From: Myxococcus stipitatus
GTDB lineage: Bacteria; Myxococcota; Myxococcia; Myxococcales; Myxococcaceae
Assembly (NCBI RefSeq): GCF_021412625.1
Contig: NZ_JAKCFI010000004.1
Span: 744,001-808,000, forward strand
Length of the DNA: 64,000 bases
Direction: 5' to 3'
Of the stretch, positions 33,346 through 43,515 are shown one piece after another (the first letter of the stretch is position 1; the number at the start of each line of letters is the position of its first letter). The notes beneath the pieces are model-generated. The model searched no databases, was not told the DNA's origin, and worked only from the letters and a program-made list of their open reading frames with translations. Both the position numbers and the translations under genes were made by a program.

Positions 33346-35505
33346 TCAGACTCCCTCGTCGAGGATGGGGAAGCGGGTGGGCATGGTGCCCCGGGCCCGC
33401 GCGATGGCGTTGGCCAGGGCCGCGGCGGCGCTCGGATAGCCGAGCTCGCCCACGCCTCCCACGCGGTCGTCCGAGCGGACCAGGTGCACCTGGATGTCCG
33501 ACGGGACGTGCTTCATCCGCAGCCAGTGGTAGTCCGCGAAGCTGCCCTCGCGCACCGCGCCCGCGTCGATGTGGATGCCCGCGCTCAGGGTGGTGGACAT
33601 CGCGTCCACGGCGGCGCCCTGGAGCTGGGCCTCGATGCCCTTCGGGTTGATGGGCAGGCCGACGTCCGCGGCGATGACGATGCGCAGCACCCGGGGCACC
33701 TCGCCGGTGACGTCCACCTCGACGAGGTGCGCGATGGCGCTGTCCCACTCCTCGAGCACCGCGACCCCCTGGGCGACCCCGGTCGGCAGCGCGCGCCCCC
33801 ACTGCCCCTCCGCGACGACCTTGTCCAGGACCGCCCGCAGACGACTGGAGGACAGCCGCGCCCGCCGCAGCTCGACCGGGTCCTGCTGGAGCTCGCGCGC
33901 CAGCTGGTCCACGAAGACCTCGTTCGCCACGCCCACCTGGCTGGTGAACACCGACCGGAACGAACCCGTGGGGATGGGAATCGCGGGCTCGCGCACCTCC
34001 TGGCTCACCAGCCCGAAGCGGTAGGGCAGGTGCTGGCTGAGCCCGAAGAACACCGCGCTCGTCACCTCCGGGAGCAGCTCACCGGCCAGGGCGGTGACGG
34101 CGTCGCCGAAGCCGTGCGGGAGCTCGACGGTGGGAATGGCCGCCCGGTGGTTCCACCCGAGGATGCTCCCGCCGAGCCCCAGGTAGGCGAGGATGCGGTG
34201 GTGGCTCGCCGGGCGGAAGTGCCCGTGGCGCATGTCGTCGTTGCGCGTCCACATCAGCTTCACCGGCTGGCCGAGCGCGCGGGACACGAGCGCGGCCTCC
34301 ACGGCGGCCTCGCCGAAGAACCTGCGACCGAACCCGCCTCCCGCCCGGATGACGTTCACGGTGACGCGCTGGGGCGCCAGCTCCCAGCCCAGCGCCTTGG
34401 CGACCTCGCGCCGCAGGTACTTCGGGTCCTGCGCGCCAATCCAGACCTCCGCCTGGGTGCCCTCGACCCGCGCCACGCAGCTCTGCGTCTCCATGGTGGC
34501 GTGCGCGAGGTACGGGAAGTCGAAGCGCCCCTCCAGCGTGCGGGTCGTGAACAGCGGAGCGAGGGGGCGCGGACCGATGGCCTCCTGGAGCCGTGTCCGG
34601 ATGTCCGCGTCGGACAGGGCGCTGGCGGGGCCCGGCGCCCAGGTGATGCGCAGGGCGTCACGGGCGGCGAGGGCCTGCGCGAACGTCCGCGCCGCCACGG
34701 CCACCCCCGAGGGCAGACGCACCACGCCCACCACGCCGGGCATCGTCCGGGCCGCGGCGTCGTCGAAGGCCTGGACCGTGCCTCGAAGCGTGGGGGGCCG
34801 CGCCACCACGGCGGGGAGCGCCCCGGGCACGTCGAGGTCCATCGCATAGCGGGCCGCGCCGGTGACGATGTCCCGCGCGTCGATGCGCCCCGTGGGGCGG
34901 CCCACGAGGGTGTACTCCGCCGCGGACTTGGGCAGTGGGGAGACGGCGGGCAGGAGCACCTGGGCCGCTTCCCCGGCCAGCTCGCCATAGCCCACCCGTC
35001 GGCCGTCGGGGGCTCGCACCTCGCCCTGGGCCGTGGTGAGGGTGAAGGCCAGCACGCCCCAGCGCCGCGCCGCGGCGGTGACCAGCCGCGCCCGCGCGTC
35101 CGCGGCCGCCGCGCGCAGAGGGCCGGCGAGGTAACGCATCGTCGAGGACAGGCCGGTGAGCTGGATGAGCCACCGTGAATCCACGCCGACGCCGCGCACC
35201 TCGACGGCGTCGAGCGGCAGGTCCAGCTCCTCCGCGACGAGCATCGCCACCGCCGTGGTGATGCCCTGGCCCATCTCCGTGCGAGGCAGGGTGGCGACGA
35301 CGCGCCCATCCTCCTGGAGGGCGATGTAGAGGCTCAGCGCCGTCGCGTCCTCCTCCGAGGCGGGCGCTGCCGCCCGCGCTTCTGGAACCTCCAGCCCCAG
35401 CCGGGCCGCGACCATCAGCGTGGGCGCGGCCACCACCCAGGTCAGGAACCGACGCCGGTCCAGCCCCGAGGGCGAGGCGATGTCCGAATCGAGCGTATCC
35501 GCCAT
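33346..35505 (-). CDS. Molybdopterin-binding subunit of xanthine dehydrogenase/isoquinoline oxidoreductase family
   Basis: A 719-residue catalytic subunit with a Tat signal ([20 protein letters not shown]), so it folds in the cytosol with molybdenum cofactor and is exported with its 2Fe-2S partner. Visible family blocks: [100 protein letters not shown], and near the end [20 protein letters not shown], whose GE(L)G Glu is the expected active-site base. This matches IorB-type enzymes, which oxidise N-heteroaromatics or aldehydes. ATG 35505 is used; ATG 35523 is six codons upstream. A Moco chaperone gene (xdhC-like) is not adjacent. Confidence 0.9.
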   Translation of the reverse strand: MADTLDSDIASPSGLDRRRFLTWVVAAPTLMVAARLGLEVPEARAAAPASEEDATALSLYIALQEDGRVVATLPRTEMGQGITTAVAMLVAEELDLPLDAVEVRGVGVDSRWLIQLTGLSSTMRYLAGPLRAAAADARARLVTAAARRWGVLAFTLTTAQGEVRAPDGRRVGYGELAGEAAQVLLPAVSPLPKSAAEYTLVGRPTGRIDARDIVTGAARYAMDLDVPGALPAVVARPPTLRGTVQAFDDAAARTMPGVVGVVRLPSGVAVAARTFAQALAARDALRITWAPGPASALSDADIRTRLQEAIGPRPLAPLFTTRTLEGRFDFPYLAHATMETQSCVARVEGTQAEVWIGAQDPKYLRREVAKALGWELAPQRVTVNVIRAGGGFGRRFFGEAAVEAALVSRALGQPVKLMWTRNDDMRHGHFRPASHHRILAYLGLGGSILGWNHRAAIPTVELPHGFGDAVTALAGELLPEVTSAVFFGLSQHLPYRFGLVSQEVREPAIPIPTGSFRSVFTSQVGVANEVFVDQLARELQQDPVELRRARLSSSRLRAVLDKVVAEGQWGRALPTGVAQGVAVLEEWDSAIAHLVEVDVTGEVPRVLRIVIAADVGLPINPKGIEAQLQGAAVDAMSTTLSAGIHIDAGAVREGSFADYHWLRMKHVPSDIQVHLVRSDDRVGGVGELGYPSAAAALANAIARARGTMPTRFPILDEGV

Positions 35506-35726
35506 GCCCCGAGCATCGCACATGCCCCGGGTGAACCCAATCCGGACGGTGTCTGGCATTTCGCTGCGAGACGCATGTTCCCGGCGCGCCCGTGGCATGT
35601 GTCGGGCGGCGCACGGACGCGTCGACGCTGGCGTGCCTCGCCGTGCGCGCAATGACAGTCATGACCGGGCGGCCGGTGCCTGGGACGCGCACCGGTCCGC
35701 CCGGAGGCGCGGCTTTTTCGTCTCCG

Positions 35727-38700
35727 CTACGGGCCGCGTGAGAGGGATTGACGCCGCCGCGTGGACAGCAGCGCGAGCAGGGCCAGCCCCAACAGCCCGG
35801 CGCCCGCGCCCGAGGACTGCTGGCAGCCGCAGCCGCTCGACCCGGACTGCTCGGGCGTCTCGGGCTCTGGAGGCGTGGGCGGCTCCTCCTCGCCGGTGGG
35901 CAGGGGCTTCACCCGCACGTCGAAGGTGCAGCTCGTGCTGTTGCCGCTCGCGTCGGAGGCGGTCACTCGCACGGGCGTGGTGCCCAGGGGGAAGCGGGTG
36001 CCGCGCGGCGGCTCATACGTCACCACGGGCGTGGAGACGCCGTCCTGGGCCCGTGCCTCGGGCCAACCCGCGTACACGCCCTCCTCCGACTCGGCGATGG
36101 CGGACACGGCGGGCGGGCACGTCAGCTCGGGGGCCCGCGTGTCCCGCACCTGCACGACGAACACGCAGTCGGCGGAGTTGCCTCGCCAGTCGGTCGCGGT
36201 GACGCGGACCTGGGTGTCGCCCAGGGGGAACCGGGCGCCGCTGGCGTGGCTGTAGTGGACGACGGGCGCCGGGTCCAGGTCGGAGACGGACGCGGGGGGG
36301 TAGCTGACGGAGGCGCCCTGGCCGCTGGGGGCCTCGGCGACCTGTCCCGCGGGGCAGGTGAGCTGGGGGGGCTCCCGGTCGGGTGTCTCGAACTCCCACG
36401 CCCACAGCTCGCGCCCGGACGCGGGGTGCCACGCGGTGAAGTAGACCTTCGAGCCCGCCACCGCGAGCACGCGCGGCGAGGAGGACAGGGGCCCCGGGGC
36501 GATGTCCGCGACGCGGCGGGTGCCCGTCTCCGTGCCGTCCGTGGTCCACAGCTCCAGGCCGGAGGCTCCGTCCGAGGCCGCGAACACCCATGGCCCTTGG
36601 GGCTTGAGCGGGAAGAACGGACCTGGGCTCGTCGCGGCGTGCGTCGGCCCCGGGGCGATGTCCTTCAGTCGGACCGTGCCCGCCTCCGTGCCGTCGCTGC
36701 GCCAGGGCTCGAAGCCCCCCGCCTCGTCGCTCGCCCAGAACAGCAGCTGCCCCCCCATCGCCGTGAGCTGCGTGGGCGCTGGCGTGCTGGCGGAGGGGCC
36801 GAAGTCGCGCACCCGCGTCGAGCCCTCGCGCGTCCGCTTCCACAGCTGCGGAGGGGCGTCCGCGGGGTCGACCACGTGGTAGAGCGCGTCGCCCACCGCG
36901 ACGGCGGCGGGCTTCGTCGACTCGCGCCAGGCCGTGGGCTGCAGCGGCCGCGTCCCCGCCGAGGTCCCGTCGCTCGTCCAGAGCTCCTGCCCTCGCGTCG
37001 CCGTGCTGGCCCAGAAGTAGAGGGTGCCATCCACGGGGACGAGGCGCTCGATGACGGAGCGGTTCGGCGCGGTGTCCAGCCGGGCCAGGCGCTCGGTCCC
37101 GCCCAGGGTCCCATCGCTCTTCCAGAGCTCCGCGGGCCCGGGGCTGGTGGCGATGACGAAGTAGACCTCGTCGCCCATGACGGTGAGCATCCGTGGCTTC
37201 GACGCCGTGTCGGAGAACTGGGCGAGCGGGCGGGTGCCGGCGGGCGTTCCATCCGTCACCCACAGCCCCCCGGACCGCCCGGGGCCACCCCAGTCCGCGA
37301 CGAGCGCGACGTCGCCCAGCCGGGCGGTGAGCGCTCCCGCCGCAGGGGCGTCGCCGGCGCCGAACGAGCCGAGCTTCTCCCGCTTCTTCGTCGCGAGGTC
37401 CAACGCCCACAGCCCCGTGTCCGACGTGAGGGTATAGAAGAGGAGGGTCCGCTCCAGCCGGGTGAAGTGCGCGACGATGTTCCCCGAGGGGAGCGCCGGT
37501 GACAGGTCCGGGGGCTCGGTCCCCTTCGGCGTCCCATCCGTGACCCACACCGTCGCGTTGACGGTGGGGCGGGTGCCCTGGAACCAGAGGTGGTCATCCA
37601 CCGCGAGCGCGTGCTCCTGGTAGCGCTCGATGCCGTTGCGGTTGCCCTCGCCCAGCGCCAGCAGCTTCTTCGTCCCCGCCTGGCTCCCGCTGCTCGCCCA
37701 GACGGCATCCGCGCTCCAGACGAGGAGCCCTCCCTGGGTCCAGCCGCCGGGGAGGCCCTGGCTCCAGTCGAAGGTGTCGCTGGTCGTCGCGAGCGTCACC
37801 GTGCCCTGGGGCGTGCCGTCGGTCTTGTTCAGGCTGGCTCCTCCCGAGTCCAGGCTCCGCGTGAAGTAGAGGCCATCCGGGGTGGACAGCATCGACATGG
37901 CGAAATTCGGGTTCGTGGAGGTGCTCAGGGTGAGGACGTCGGTGGTGCCCGGCGCGGTGCCGTTGCTGCGCATCAGCGACAGCGAGGAGTCGCTGGGAGA
38001 TGCCTGGAAGTAGAGCTGCTCCTGGTGGACGAAGAGGCTCGAGGGGTTGGAGCTCCGGGAGCCGACGGAGATGTCGGTGACGGGCTGGGTGCCCGCGGCC
38101 GTTCCATCGCTGGTCCACAGCTCCACGCCGATGGAGAACTGCCACGCGGAGAAGTAGATGCGGCCGTTCATGCAGACCGGCGTCGGGCGCGGGAAGTTCG
38201 TGCTGCTCTGTCCGGTATGGTCGATGGCCGTCACCAGGAGCGTGCCGGCGCTGGTCCCGTTGCTCTTCCAGAGGTCGGAGCGGTCTCGGTTGGGATTGGC
38301 CCAGAAGAATGTGTTGCCACCACACGGGACGAAGCCGTGCGCGTTCGCCAGCCGGGCCGCCGCGTTCGCGGGCGTCAGCTTGCGCGTGCCGTCCGGGGTG
38401 CCGTCGCTCGTCCAGGCCGTGATGCCATCCAGCTCGTCGGTCGCGGAGAAGAACAGCGTGTCTCCCCCCACCGCGGAGTCCGTGCCGCCGGACTCCGCCC
38501 CCGCGACGGCCTTCACCAACCTGGTCCCCTCGGGGGTGCCATCGCTCTTCCAGAGCGAGAAGCCCGTGGGGGACGCGCCGACGTGGTGGCCCAGGATGTA
38601 CAGCGCGCCACCCATGACCTCCATGCGGGGCGCGTAGCCGTACTGGCCTCCCAGGTTCAACCGCTTGACCAGCCGCGTGCCGTTGGTGGTGCCGTCACTC

Positions 38701-39131
38701 GTCCAGAGGCTCAGCCCATCCCCGACCCGTACGTCGGACGTGAGGAAGTAGGCACGCCCTCCCATGATGACCCCATGCTGGGGCGCGCCGTTCGACTCTC
38801 CGGGATGGAGGTCCATGACGAGGAACGTCCCGGGCATCGTGCCATCCGTGCGCCACAGCTCGTAGCCGTGCGTCGGGTCCGCGACCCCGAGCAGCAGCAC
38901 GTCGCCGAGCATGAGGCTCAACGAGGGCGCGCGCGGCGGGTTGTAGGGATTGGGCTCCAGGGGATCGGGATTCAGGTCCTTCACCAGGAAGGGCGTCCCA
39001 ACCGTCTGGGCAATGGCCTTTGGATGGGCGGCTTCCGTGACGGGTGGGGCGACGTCCTCGCGACAGCCGAGGAGCTGCATCGCGCACACGACGGCGACCA
39101 CGACGACACCGCGGACAGCGTCTGCTTTCAT
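35727..39131 (-). CDS. ELWxxDGT-repeat surface protein with HYR domains and MYXO-CTERM tail
   Basis: A 1134-residue surface protein. The N-terminus (GVVVVAVVCAMQLLGC) is a lipoprotein signal with Cys23. Residues about 55-870 hold many copies of the ELWxxDGTxxGT repeat (for example ELWRTDGTMPGT, SLWKSDGTPEGT, DLWKSNGTSAGT, ELWTSDGTAAGT, ELWKSDGTLGGT, ELWTTDGTETGT). Two HYR domains follow at about 910-1090 (PPQLTCPAGQVAEAPSGQGA; PELTCPPAVSAIAESEEGVY; each ends DxxGNSxxCxFxVxV). The end is a Pro/Glu linker, SGCGCQQ, a hydrophobic stretch GAGLLGLALLALLS and RRRQ: a MYXO-CTERM-like sorting tail. The protein thus carries both a lipobox and a C-terminal sorting signal. It lies upstream of the molybdenum hydroxylase genes on the same strand, 221 bases away. 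Confidence 0.88.
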   Translation of the reverse strand: MKADAVRGVVVVAVVCAMQLLGCREDVAPPVTEAAHPKAIAQTVGTPFLVKDLNPDPLEPNPYNPPRAPSLSLMLGDVLLLGVADPTHGYELWRTDGTMPGTFLVMDLHPGESNGAPQHGVIMGGRAYFLTSDVRVGDGLSLWTSDGTTNGTRLVKRLNLGGQYGYAPRMEVMGGALYILGHHVGASPTGFSLWKSDGTPEGTRLVKAVAGAESGGTDSAVGGDTLFFSATDELDGITAWTSDGTPDGTRKLTPANAAARLANAHGFVPCGGNTFFWANPNRDRSDLWKSNGTSAGTLLVTAIDHTGQSSTNFPRPTPVCMNGRIYFSAWQFSIGVELWTSDGTAAGTQPVTDISVGSRSSNPSSLFVHQEQLYFQASPSDSSLSLMRSNGTAPGTTDVLTLSTSTNPNFAMSMLSTPDGLYFTRSLDSGGASLNKTDGTPQGTVTLATTSDTFDWSQGLPGGWTQGGLLVWSADAVWASSGSQAGTKKLLALGEGNRNGIERYQEHALAVDDHLWFQGTRPTVNATVWVTDGTPKGTEPPDLSPALPSGNIVAHFTRLERTLLFYTLTSDTGLWALDLATKKREKLGSFGAGDAPAAGALTARLGDVALVADWGGPGRSGGLWVTDGTPAGTRPLAQFSDTASKPRMLTVMGDEVYFVIATSPGPAELWKSDGTLGGTERLARLDTAPNRSVIERLVPVDGTLYFWASTATRGQELWTSDGTSAGTRPLQPTAWRESTKPAAVAVGDALYHVVDPADAPPQLWKRTREGSTRVRDFGPSASTPAPTQLTAMGGQLLFWASDEAGGFEPWRSDGTEAGTVRLKDIAPGPTHAATSPGPFFPLKPQGPWVFAASDGASGLELWTTDGTETGTRRVADIAPGPLSSSPRVLAVAGSKVYFTAWHPASGRELWAWEFETPDREPPQLTCPAGQVAEAPSGQGASVSYPPASVSDLDPAPVVHYSHASGARFPLGDTQVRVTATDWRGNSADCVFVVQVRDTRAPELTCPPAVSAIAESEEGVYAGWPEARAQDGVSTPVVTYEPPRGTRFPLGTTPVRVTASDASGNSTSCTFDVRVKPLPTGEEEPPTPPEPETPEQSGSSGCGCQQSSGAGAGLLGLALLALLSTRRRQSLSRGP

Positions 39132-39276
39132 GAAAGGATTCCCGGAGGGAGTGAGCACGCGGACCGGGGGCCGGGCCCGCGTGGCGGTCACTCTAGTCCT
39201 TAAGGTGACAGCATGTCCTCGGCGGGCTCCGCCGCGCTCGCTCGGCGCAGGAGGACGGAGCCGACCCGTGAGGGCC

Positions 39277-40476
39277 TCAGGGTCCCAGGAGTTCCTGGAG
39301 GAACTGGCTCAGGGCCGTGGCCATCTTCCGATGGGTGGCGGCGGAGGGGTGCCAGTCCTCGCCGATGCCGTCGACGTCGGGGTTCTGGACGGCCATCACG
39401 TGGCGATGGACGCGGGTGTCGCCCCGTTGCCGGCGCTCCGACACGAGGTCGGTGAGCCAGTCGCCGACGTGGACCGACCGCGTCTCCCCGCCCACGACGA
39501 CCTCCTTGCGGCCATCCGTCATGCTGCCCAGCGTGCAGACGATGTGTGCTCGGGGGTGGAGCGCGCGCAGCCGCAGGAGGAACGCCCGATAGGCGGACTT
39601 GAAGGACTCCTCGTCCGGCAGGTCCTCGTCCGTGCCCGAGCCCGCGAAGGCGTCGTTGGTGCCGGCGTTGATGACGATGACGTCGGGAGAGGGGCCCGTG
39701 AAGTCCCAGCGCGCCTGCGAGTCCGGCACCGCGAGCTCGTAGACGGCGGGCAGCAGGCCGGACGTCGTCTGGTCCAGGTTCCGGTAGATGCCATGTCCCG
39801 AATAACAGACGAAGGTCGGCTCGGCGCCGAACGCCTGGGCCGTGAGCCAGCCATAGCCCAGGCGAGGGTCCTGGTTCCTCGACGTGAAGGTGGGGGCCCG
39901 CCAGGGTGGTGGCTGGGGGATGAACGAGCGCCCCGTTCCATAGGCGCAGGTGATGGAGTCCCCGATGAACTCGAACCGCAAGGGCGAACGCGCGGGTGGC
40001 TCCCGCAGCTCGCCGTGGACCTCCAGCGCCACGAACTCGCTCGTCCCCACCAGGCTCTCGGTCCGCTTGAGCAGCTCCACGGTGTGCAGCCCCACGGGCA
40101 GTTCGGAGGCCAGCGGGTAGAGCGGCTGGCCCGCGCGCACCTCGAGCAACGTCGGCGGGGCGCCATCGATCGACACGTCGAAGTAGTTGGTCCCCGCCTC
40201 GCCACCGGCTCCCGCGTCGTCGAGCCGCAGGCGCAGGCCGTCGCCCCAGAAGCGGGCGCGCACCGTCGAGCCCGGATGGGAGAGGACCACCCCCCGGCCA
40301 GAGTCATGAGCCCGCCCGATGTATTGCACTCGCGCGTCCGACGCGGGAACCGTCACCCAGCTGAGCGGCGTCACCGCGGGGGCGCCGCTGCACGCGGCCA
40401 ACGTCATGCCCACTCCCAGGATGGCGAGCCCTTGGCCGAGCGACGGCGGGACGGGCGCGGGCAATCGCTGACACAT
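39277..40476 (-). CDS. SGNH-fold esterase lipoprotein (acetylxylan esterase, CE2-like)
   Basis: A 399-residue lipoprotein (GLAILGVGMTLAAC, Cys29). An N-terminal jelly-roll-like domain (VQYIGRAHDSGRGVVLSHPG; VRARFWGDGLRLRLDD; GLHTVELLKRTESLVGT) precedes an SGNH/GDSL hydrolase domain. Its blocks are FEFIGDSITCAYGTGR (nucleophile Ser), DVIVINAGTNDAFAGSGTDE (the Asn block) and EDWHPSAATHRKMATALSQF with the catalytic Asp/His. This two-domain layout matches carbohydrate esterase family 2, which deacetylates plant-type xylan or other glycans outside the cell. The start is uncertain because no good ribosome site precedes ATG 40476, but it gives a proper signal. Confidence 0.85.
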   Translation of the reverse strand: MCQRLPAPVPPSLGQGLAILGVGMTLAACSGAPAVTPLSWVTVPASDARVQYIGRAHDSGRGVVLSHPGSTVRARFWGDGLRLRLDDAGAGGEAGTNYFDVSIDGAPPTLLEVRAGQPLYPLASELPVGLHTVELLKRTESLVGTSEFVALEVHGELREPPARSPLRFEFIGDSITCAYGTGRSFIPQPPPWRAPTFTSRNQDPRLGYGWLTAQAFGAEPTFVCYSGHGIYRNLDQTTSGLLPAVYELAVPDSQARWDFTGPSPDVIVINAGTNDAFAGSGTDEDLPDEESFKSAYRAFLLRLRALHPRAHIVCTLGSMTDGRKEVVVGGETRSVHVGDWLTDLVSERRQRGDTRVHRHVMAVQNPDVDGIGEDWHPSAATHRKMATALSQFLQELLGP

Positions 40477-40650
40477 GGGGAGAGGGATAGCACGCGCGTC
40501 ACGGCAAGGCGATGAAGGGGGCGGGGGAATACCGCGATGTCGAACCCCGTGGCGAGATTCCAATTCATTGGCGCGCCGTCCCCATGGCGACAGTCACCCG
40601 CACATCTTCCCCCTGTTTCCGGACCCCCCTGTGAAAGGACCGTACTCGTC

Positions 40651-41079
40651 ATGAAGCCCGCATCCCTGTTTCCTCCACCTCCGCCGACCCTCGCGAGCGT
40701 GGGACTCCTGTCGCTGCGTGTCGTGGCCGGAGCCGCGTTCATGTTCCACGGCTGGTCGAAAATCCAGGACCCGTTCCACTGGATGGGACCCGAGGCCGCC
40801 GTGCCTGGGGTCCTCCAGGCGCTGGCCGCGCTCTCCGAGTTTGGTGGCGGGCTCGCGTGGATCCTCGGCGCGCTCGTCCCGCTGGCGTCCCTGGGCCTGT
40901 TCTTCACGATGGCCGTCGCGGTGCACTTCCACGCCGTGATTCGCGGGGACCCGTTCGTGGGACACACGGGCAGCTATGAGATTGCCCTGCTCTATCTCGT
41001 CATCGCCGTGGCGTTCCTCACGGCCGGGCCGGGCCGGTTCTCGGTGGATGCGTGGCTGCGGCGGAAGCTGGCAGGGTGA
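40651..41079 (+). CDS. DoxX-family membrane protein
   Basis: A 142-residue membrane protein with four predicted helices (ASVGLLSLRVVAGAAFMFHG; LAALSEFGGGLAWILGALVP; LASLGLFFTMAVAVHFHAVI; YEIALLYLVIAVAFLTAGPG). The opening RVVAGAAFMFHGWSKIQDP, with the HGxxK motif, and the ending GPGRFSVDAWLRRK are typical of DoxX/YphA-like proteins, implicated in redox or sulfur stress at the membrane, biochemical role unsettled. ATG 40651 gives the family length; the longer frame from 40537 adds a non-family stretch. Only three bases separate its stop from that of the convergent S41 peptidase gene. Confidence 0.85.
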   Translation: MKPASLFPPPPPTLASVGLLSLRVVAGAAFMFHGWSKIQDPFHWMGPEAAVPGVLQALAALSEFGGGLAWILGALVPLASLGLFFTMAVAVHFHAVIRGDPFVGHTGSYEIALLYLVIAVAFLTAGPGRFSVDAWLRRKLAG

Positions 41080-41082
41080 GCC

Positions 41083-43335
41083 TCACTCCCTCCGGGTGGT
41101 GGGCCTGGGCGCGGGGGACTCGCGAAGCCACTGGAGGGCGCGCTCCAGCACCTCGTCGCGTCCCGCCTGGAGCCCCGCGATGGTCGGCCGCGCCTTCACC
41201 TGGGGCTCCAGTCCCTTGCGCTGGAGCTGCCGGCCGTCGCCGTGACGGACGTCCTGTCCGGTGAAGTAGAAGCGGATACCGCCGGGCAGCATCGCGTAGG
41301 TGACGTCTCCGTCGGCGCCGGCGGTGACGCTGCCCACGAAGACGGTGTCCGCGATGCTCTCCAGCATCAACCCCATGTGCTCCGCCTGGCTGATGGTCCG
41401 TGAGTCGATGAGCGCCACCACGCGCCCCCGGTACTTGGGGCCATCGCTCGGCTGCACCCTGTCGAGGGCCTTGTGGGTGCCCACGCGAGAGCCCCCCACC
41501 AGGGGGCGCTCGTAGAGGGCATAGGGGCGCGAGCCCTTCACGTCGAAGTAGGGCCCGAGCGCCCACATGCTGCCCCGAGGGTAGCCGCGCAGGTCGAACA
41601 CGATGGCGGAGGTGTGCTGGAGCTTCTCGAACAGCTCGGGGACCTGCCAGGCCTCCAGCGCGCCGGCGTCGACGAAGCCGACGTTGCCGTCCAGCACCCG
41701 GAAGGCCGGCTCCTTCGTCGCGTCCGGAAACGCGGGTGGGCGGTACGTGACCTTCACCTCCTTGGGGCCCTTGGGGCCGCGCACGCCGAGCGTGGACGTC
41801 GTGCCCTCCGGGCCGGAGATCGCGCGGCGCAGGAGGTAGTCACGGATGCTGCCGGAGGTGGGGCCCGCGACATAGGGGGCGAAGCGCCGCGCCCGCGCCT
41901 CGATGGGCTCTCCATTCACGCTCTCGATGATGTCGCCCACCGCCAGACCCGGGATGGCCTCCGGGCTGAACAGCTTCAGCACCACGGCCCTTCCGTCGAT
42001 GTCCGTCACCCAGCAGGGTGGGCCGACGCCGAAGAAGCGCTGGAGCTCGGGATGGCCCCGCATGGCGGCGTGCCCGTCCTGGACCCAGGCGGCCGCCTCG
42101 GCCAGCGTGAGCGCGTACTCCTTCGCGTCCTTCGCGGCCTCCAGCTTCGTGAGCAGCTCGGGCAGCCGGTCGTCCCAGGGTTTGTCCATCAGGTGGTGGT
42201 AGGGGAAGAAGCCACGGACCACCGCCCACAGCTTGGCGCCCGCCAGCAGGCGAAGCTCACGGGAGGGGTAGAGCGCCTCGGGGTAGCTGGGCTCCGGACG
42301 CCAGCCGACCGTGGGGCGATAGCCTGGCCCCGGCGTGGCCTTGGGCGGACGGGTCGCGAGCGCGAGCGCCTGACCGAACCCCTTGTCCGGTCCGTCGAGG
42401 CGCGCTCTCGCGGGCAGCTTCAGGTCGACGCCGAACGGAATGACGGGCTCGTTCAGGCTCATCAACGCCTGGTAGCCCTCGCCCAGCGGAATGGTGGTCT
42501 GTTGGTTCACCGAGGAGACGTCGACCGCCCCTTCCGCGACCAGCAGCGCCTTCCCACGCGCTCGCAGGGCCAGCATGGGGAGCGTGACCACGGAGTCCTC
42601 GTCGCCGAGGAAGACGAACAGGGCCGGCTTCTTGCCGGGAGTGCCGATGATGACGTCGTCGGCGGGGAGCGTGAACTCGGTGTAGTAGAGGGGCGTGTTC
42701 GAGCCGTCCTGCCCCCGCAGCCCGACGTGGACCACGTCCCGGAGGCCCGGCACGCTCAGCTCGCCCTCGACGAGGTGGGGCATCAGCTCCGGAGGGACCC
42801 AATACAGGCCGTAGCGGCTGAACCCTCGTGAGCGCAGGTCCAGGACCACCGCTCTCGCCCTGGCGAGGTCCGCGTCGAGCGAGCCGAGCGCTTCTCCCAA
42901 CCGGGCGCGGCCCTCCTCGCCATGGAGAGCGCGCAGGTCGAGCACGAGGACGTCCTTCTCCCAGCTCTTGAGCGGGCGCGGAGTGGGGGACGGCCCCTGG
43001 GGCGTGGAAGGCTTCTCCTCCGGCACCACCAGGGTCGCGTCATCCCCCAGCGCCGAGAGCATGCCCTGGACGGCGGCGGCATAGGCCTCCGCGCTCGTCG
43101 CCGCCTCCACGCGGGGGAGCGCGGAGAGGAAGGCCGCGTCCCACTCGGCGGGCTTGGAGAAGGCCCAGGGATGCTGGAAGCGGACCTTGCCCCACAGCTT
43201 CACCAGCCGCAGCCGACGCTCCGCGCGGAGGGCGTCGGAGGAGGCCGGAGTGGGCGCGCTCGCGGACGCGCTCCCCGAGAGACACAGGAGCCCCAGGAGC
43301 AACACCGCGCACGTCCCACGCCTTGAACGCCTCAT
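41083..43335 (-). CDS. Secreted S41-family peptidase
   Basis: A 750-residue exported protein with signal CAVLLLGLLCLSGSASA. The first half (about 40-370) is a helical and beta region with its own peptidase-like pieces (VKLWGKVRFQHPWAFSKPAE; DLARARAVVLDLRS). The second half has a helical cap (GAKLWAVVRGFFPYHHLMDK; AAAWVQDGHAAMRGHPE), a PDZ-like segment (PGLAVGDIIESVNGEPIEAR) and the S41 core (AIVFDLRGYPRG; GRVVALIDSRTISQAEHMGL) with nucleophile Ser in RTISQAE. S41 enzymes are tail-specific or tricorn-core-like proteases. Convergent with DoxX. ATG 43335 begins at a basic MRRSRRG signal start after a GGGGGTGG-like stretch. Confidence 0.84.
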   Translation of the reverse strand: MRRSRRGTCAVLLLGLLCLSGSASASAPTPASSDALRAERRLRLVKLWGKVRFQHPWAFSKPAEWDAAFLSALPRVEAATSAEAYAAAVQGMLSALGDDATLVVPEEKPSTPQGPSPTPRPLKSWEKDVLVLDLRALHGEEGRARLGEALGSLDADLARARAVVLDLRSRGFSRYGLYWVPPELMPHLVEGELSVPGLRDVVHVGLRGQDGSNTPLYYTEFTLPADDVIIGTPGKKPALFVFLGDEDSVVTLPMLALRARGKALLVAEGAVDVSSVNQQTTIPLGEGYQALMSLNEPVIPFGVDLKLPARARLDGPDKGFGQALALATRPPKATPGPGYRPTVGWRPEPSYPEALYPSRELRLLAGAKLWAVVRGFFPYHHLMDKPWDDRLPELLTKLEAAKDAKEYALTLAEAAAWVQDGHAAMRGHPELQRFFGVGPPCWVTDIDGRAVVLKLFSPEAIPGLAVGDIIESVNGEPIEARARRFAPYVAGPTSGSIRDYLLRRAISGPEGTTSTLGVRGPKGPKEVKVTYRPPAFPDATKEPAFRVLDGNVGFVDAGALEAWQVPELFEKLQHTSAIVFDLRGYPRGSMWALGPYFDVKGSRPYALYERPLVGGSRVGTHKALDRVQPSDGPKYRGRVVALIDSRTISQAEHMGLMLESIADTVFVGSVTAGADGDVTYAMLPGGIRFYFTGQDVRHGDGRQLQRKGLEPQVKARPTIAGLQAGRDEVLERALQWLRESPAPRPTTRRE

Positions 43336-43515
43336 CGAGCCACCCCCAGCATCGAGTCGAAGACGCGGCACAGTTGAGTCGAATCCCCGAAGGGAACGCA
43401 ACCGGGCGCGGGCTTCCGCGTCCGCGCCCCCCGGGCTTTCCCGACGTCTGACATTGTGCTGAGGTCGCGAGTCCCCCGGACGGACCTGCTCTCGTGTTCA
43501 AGGAATGGAACCGAC

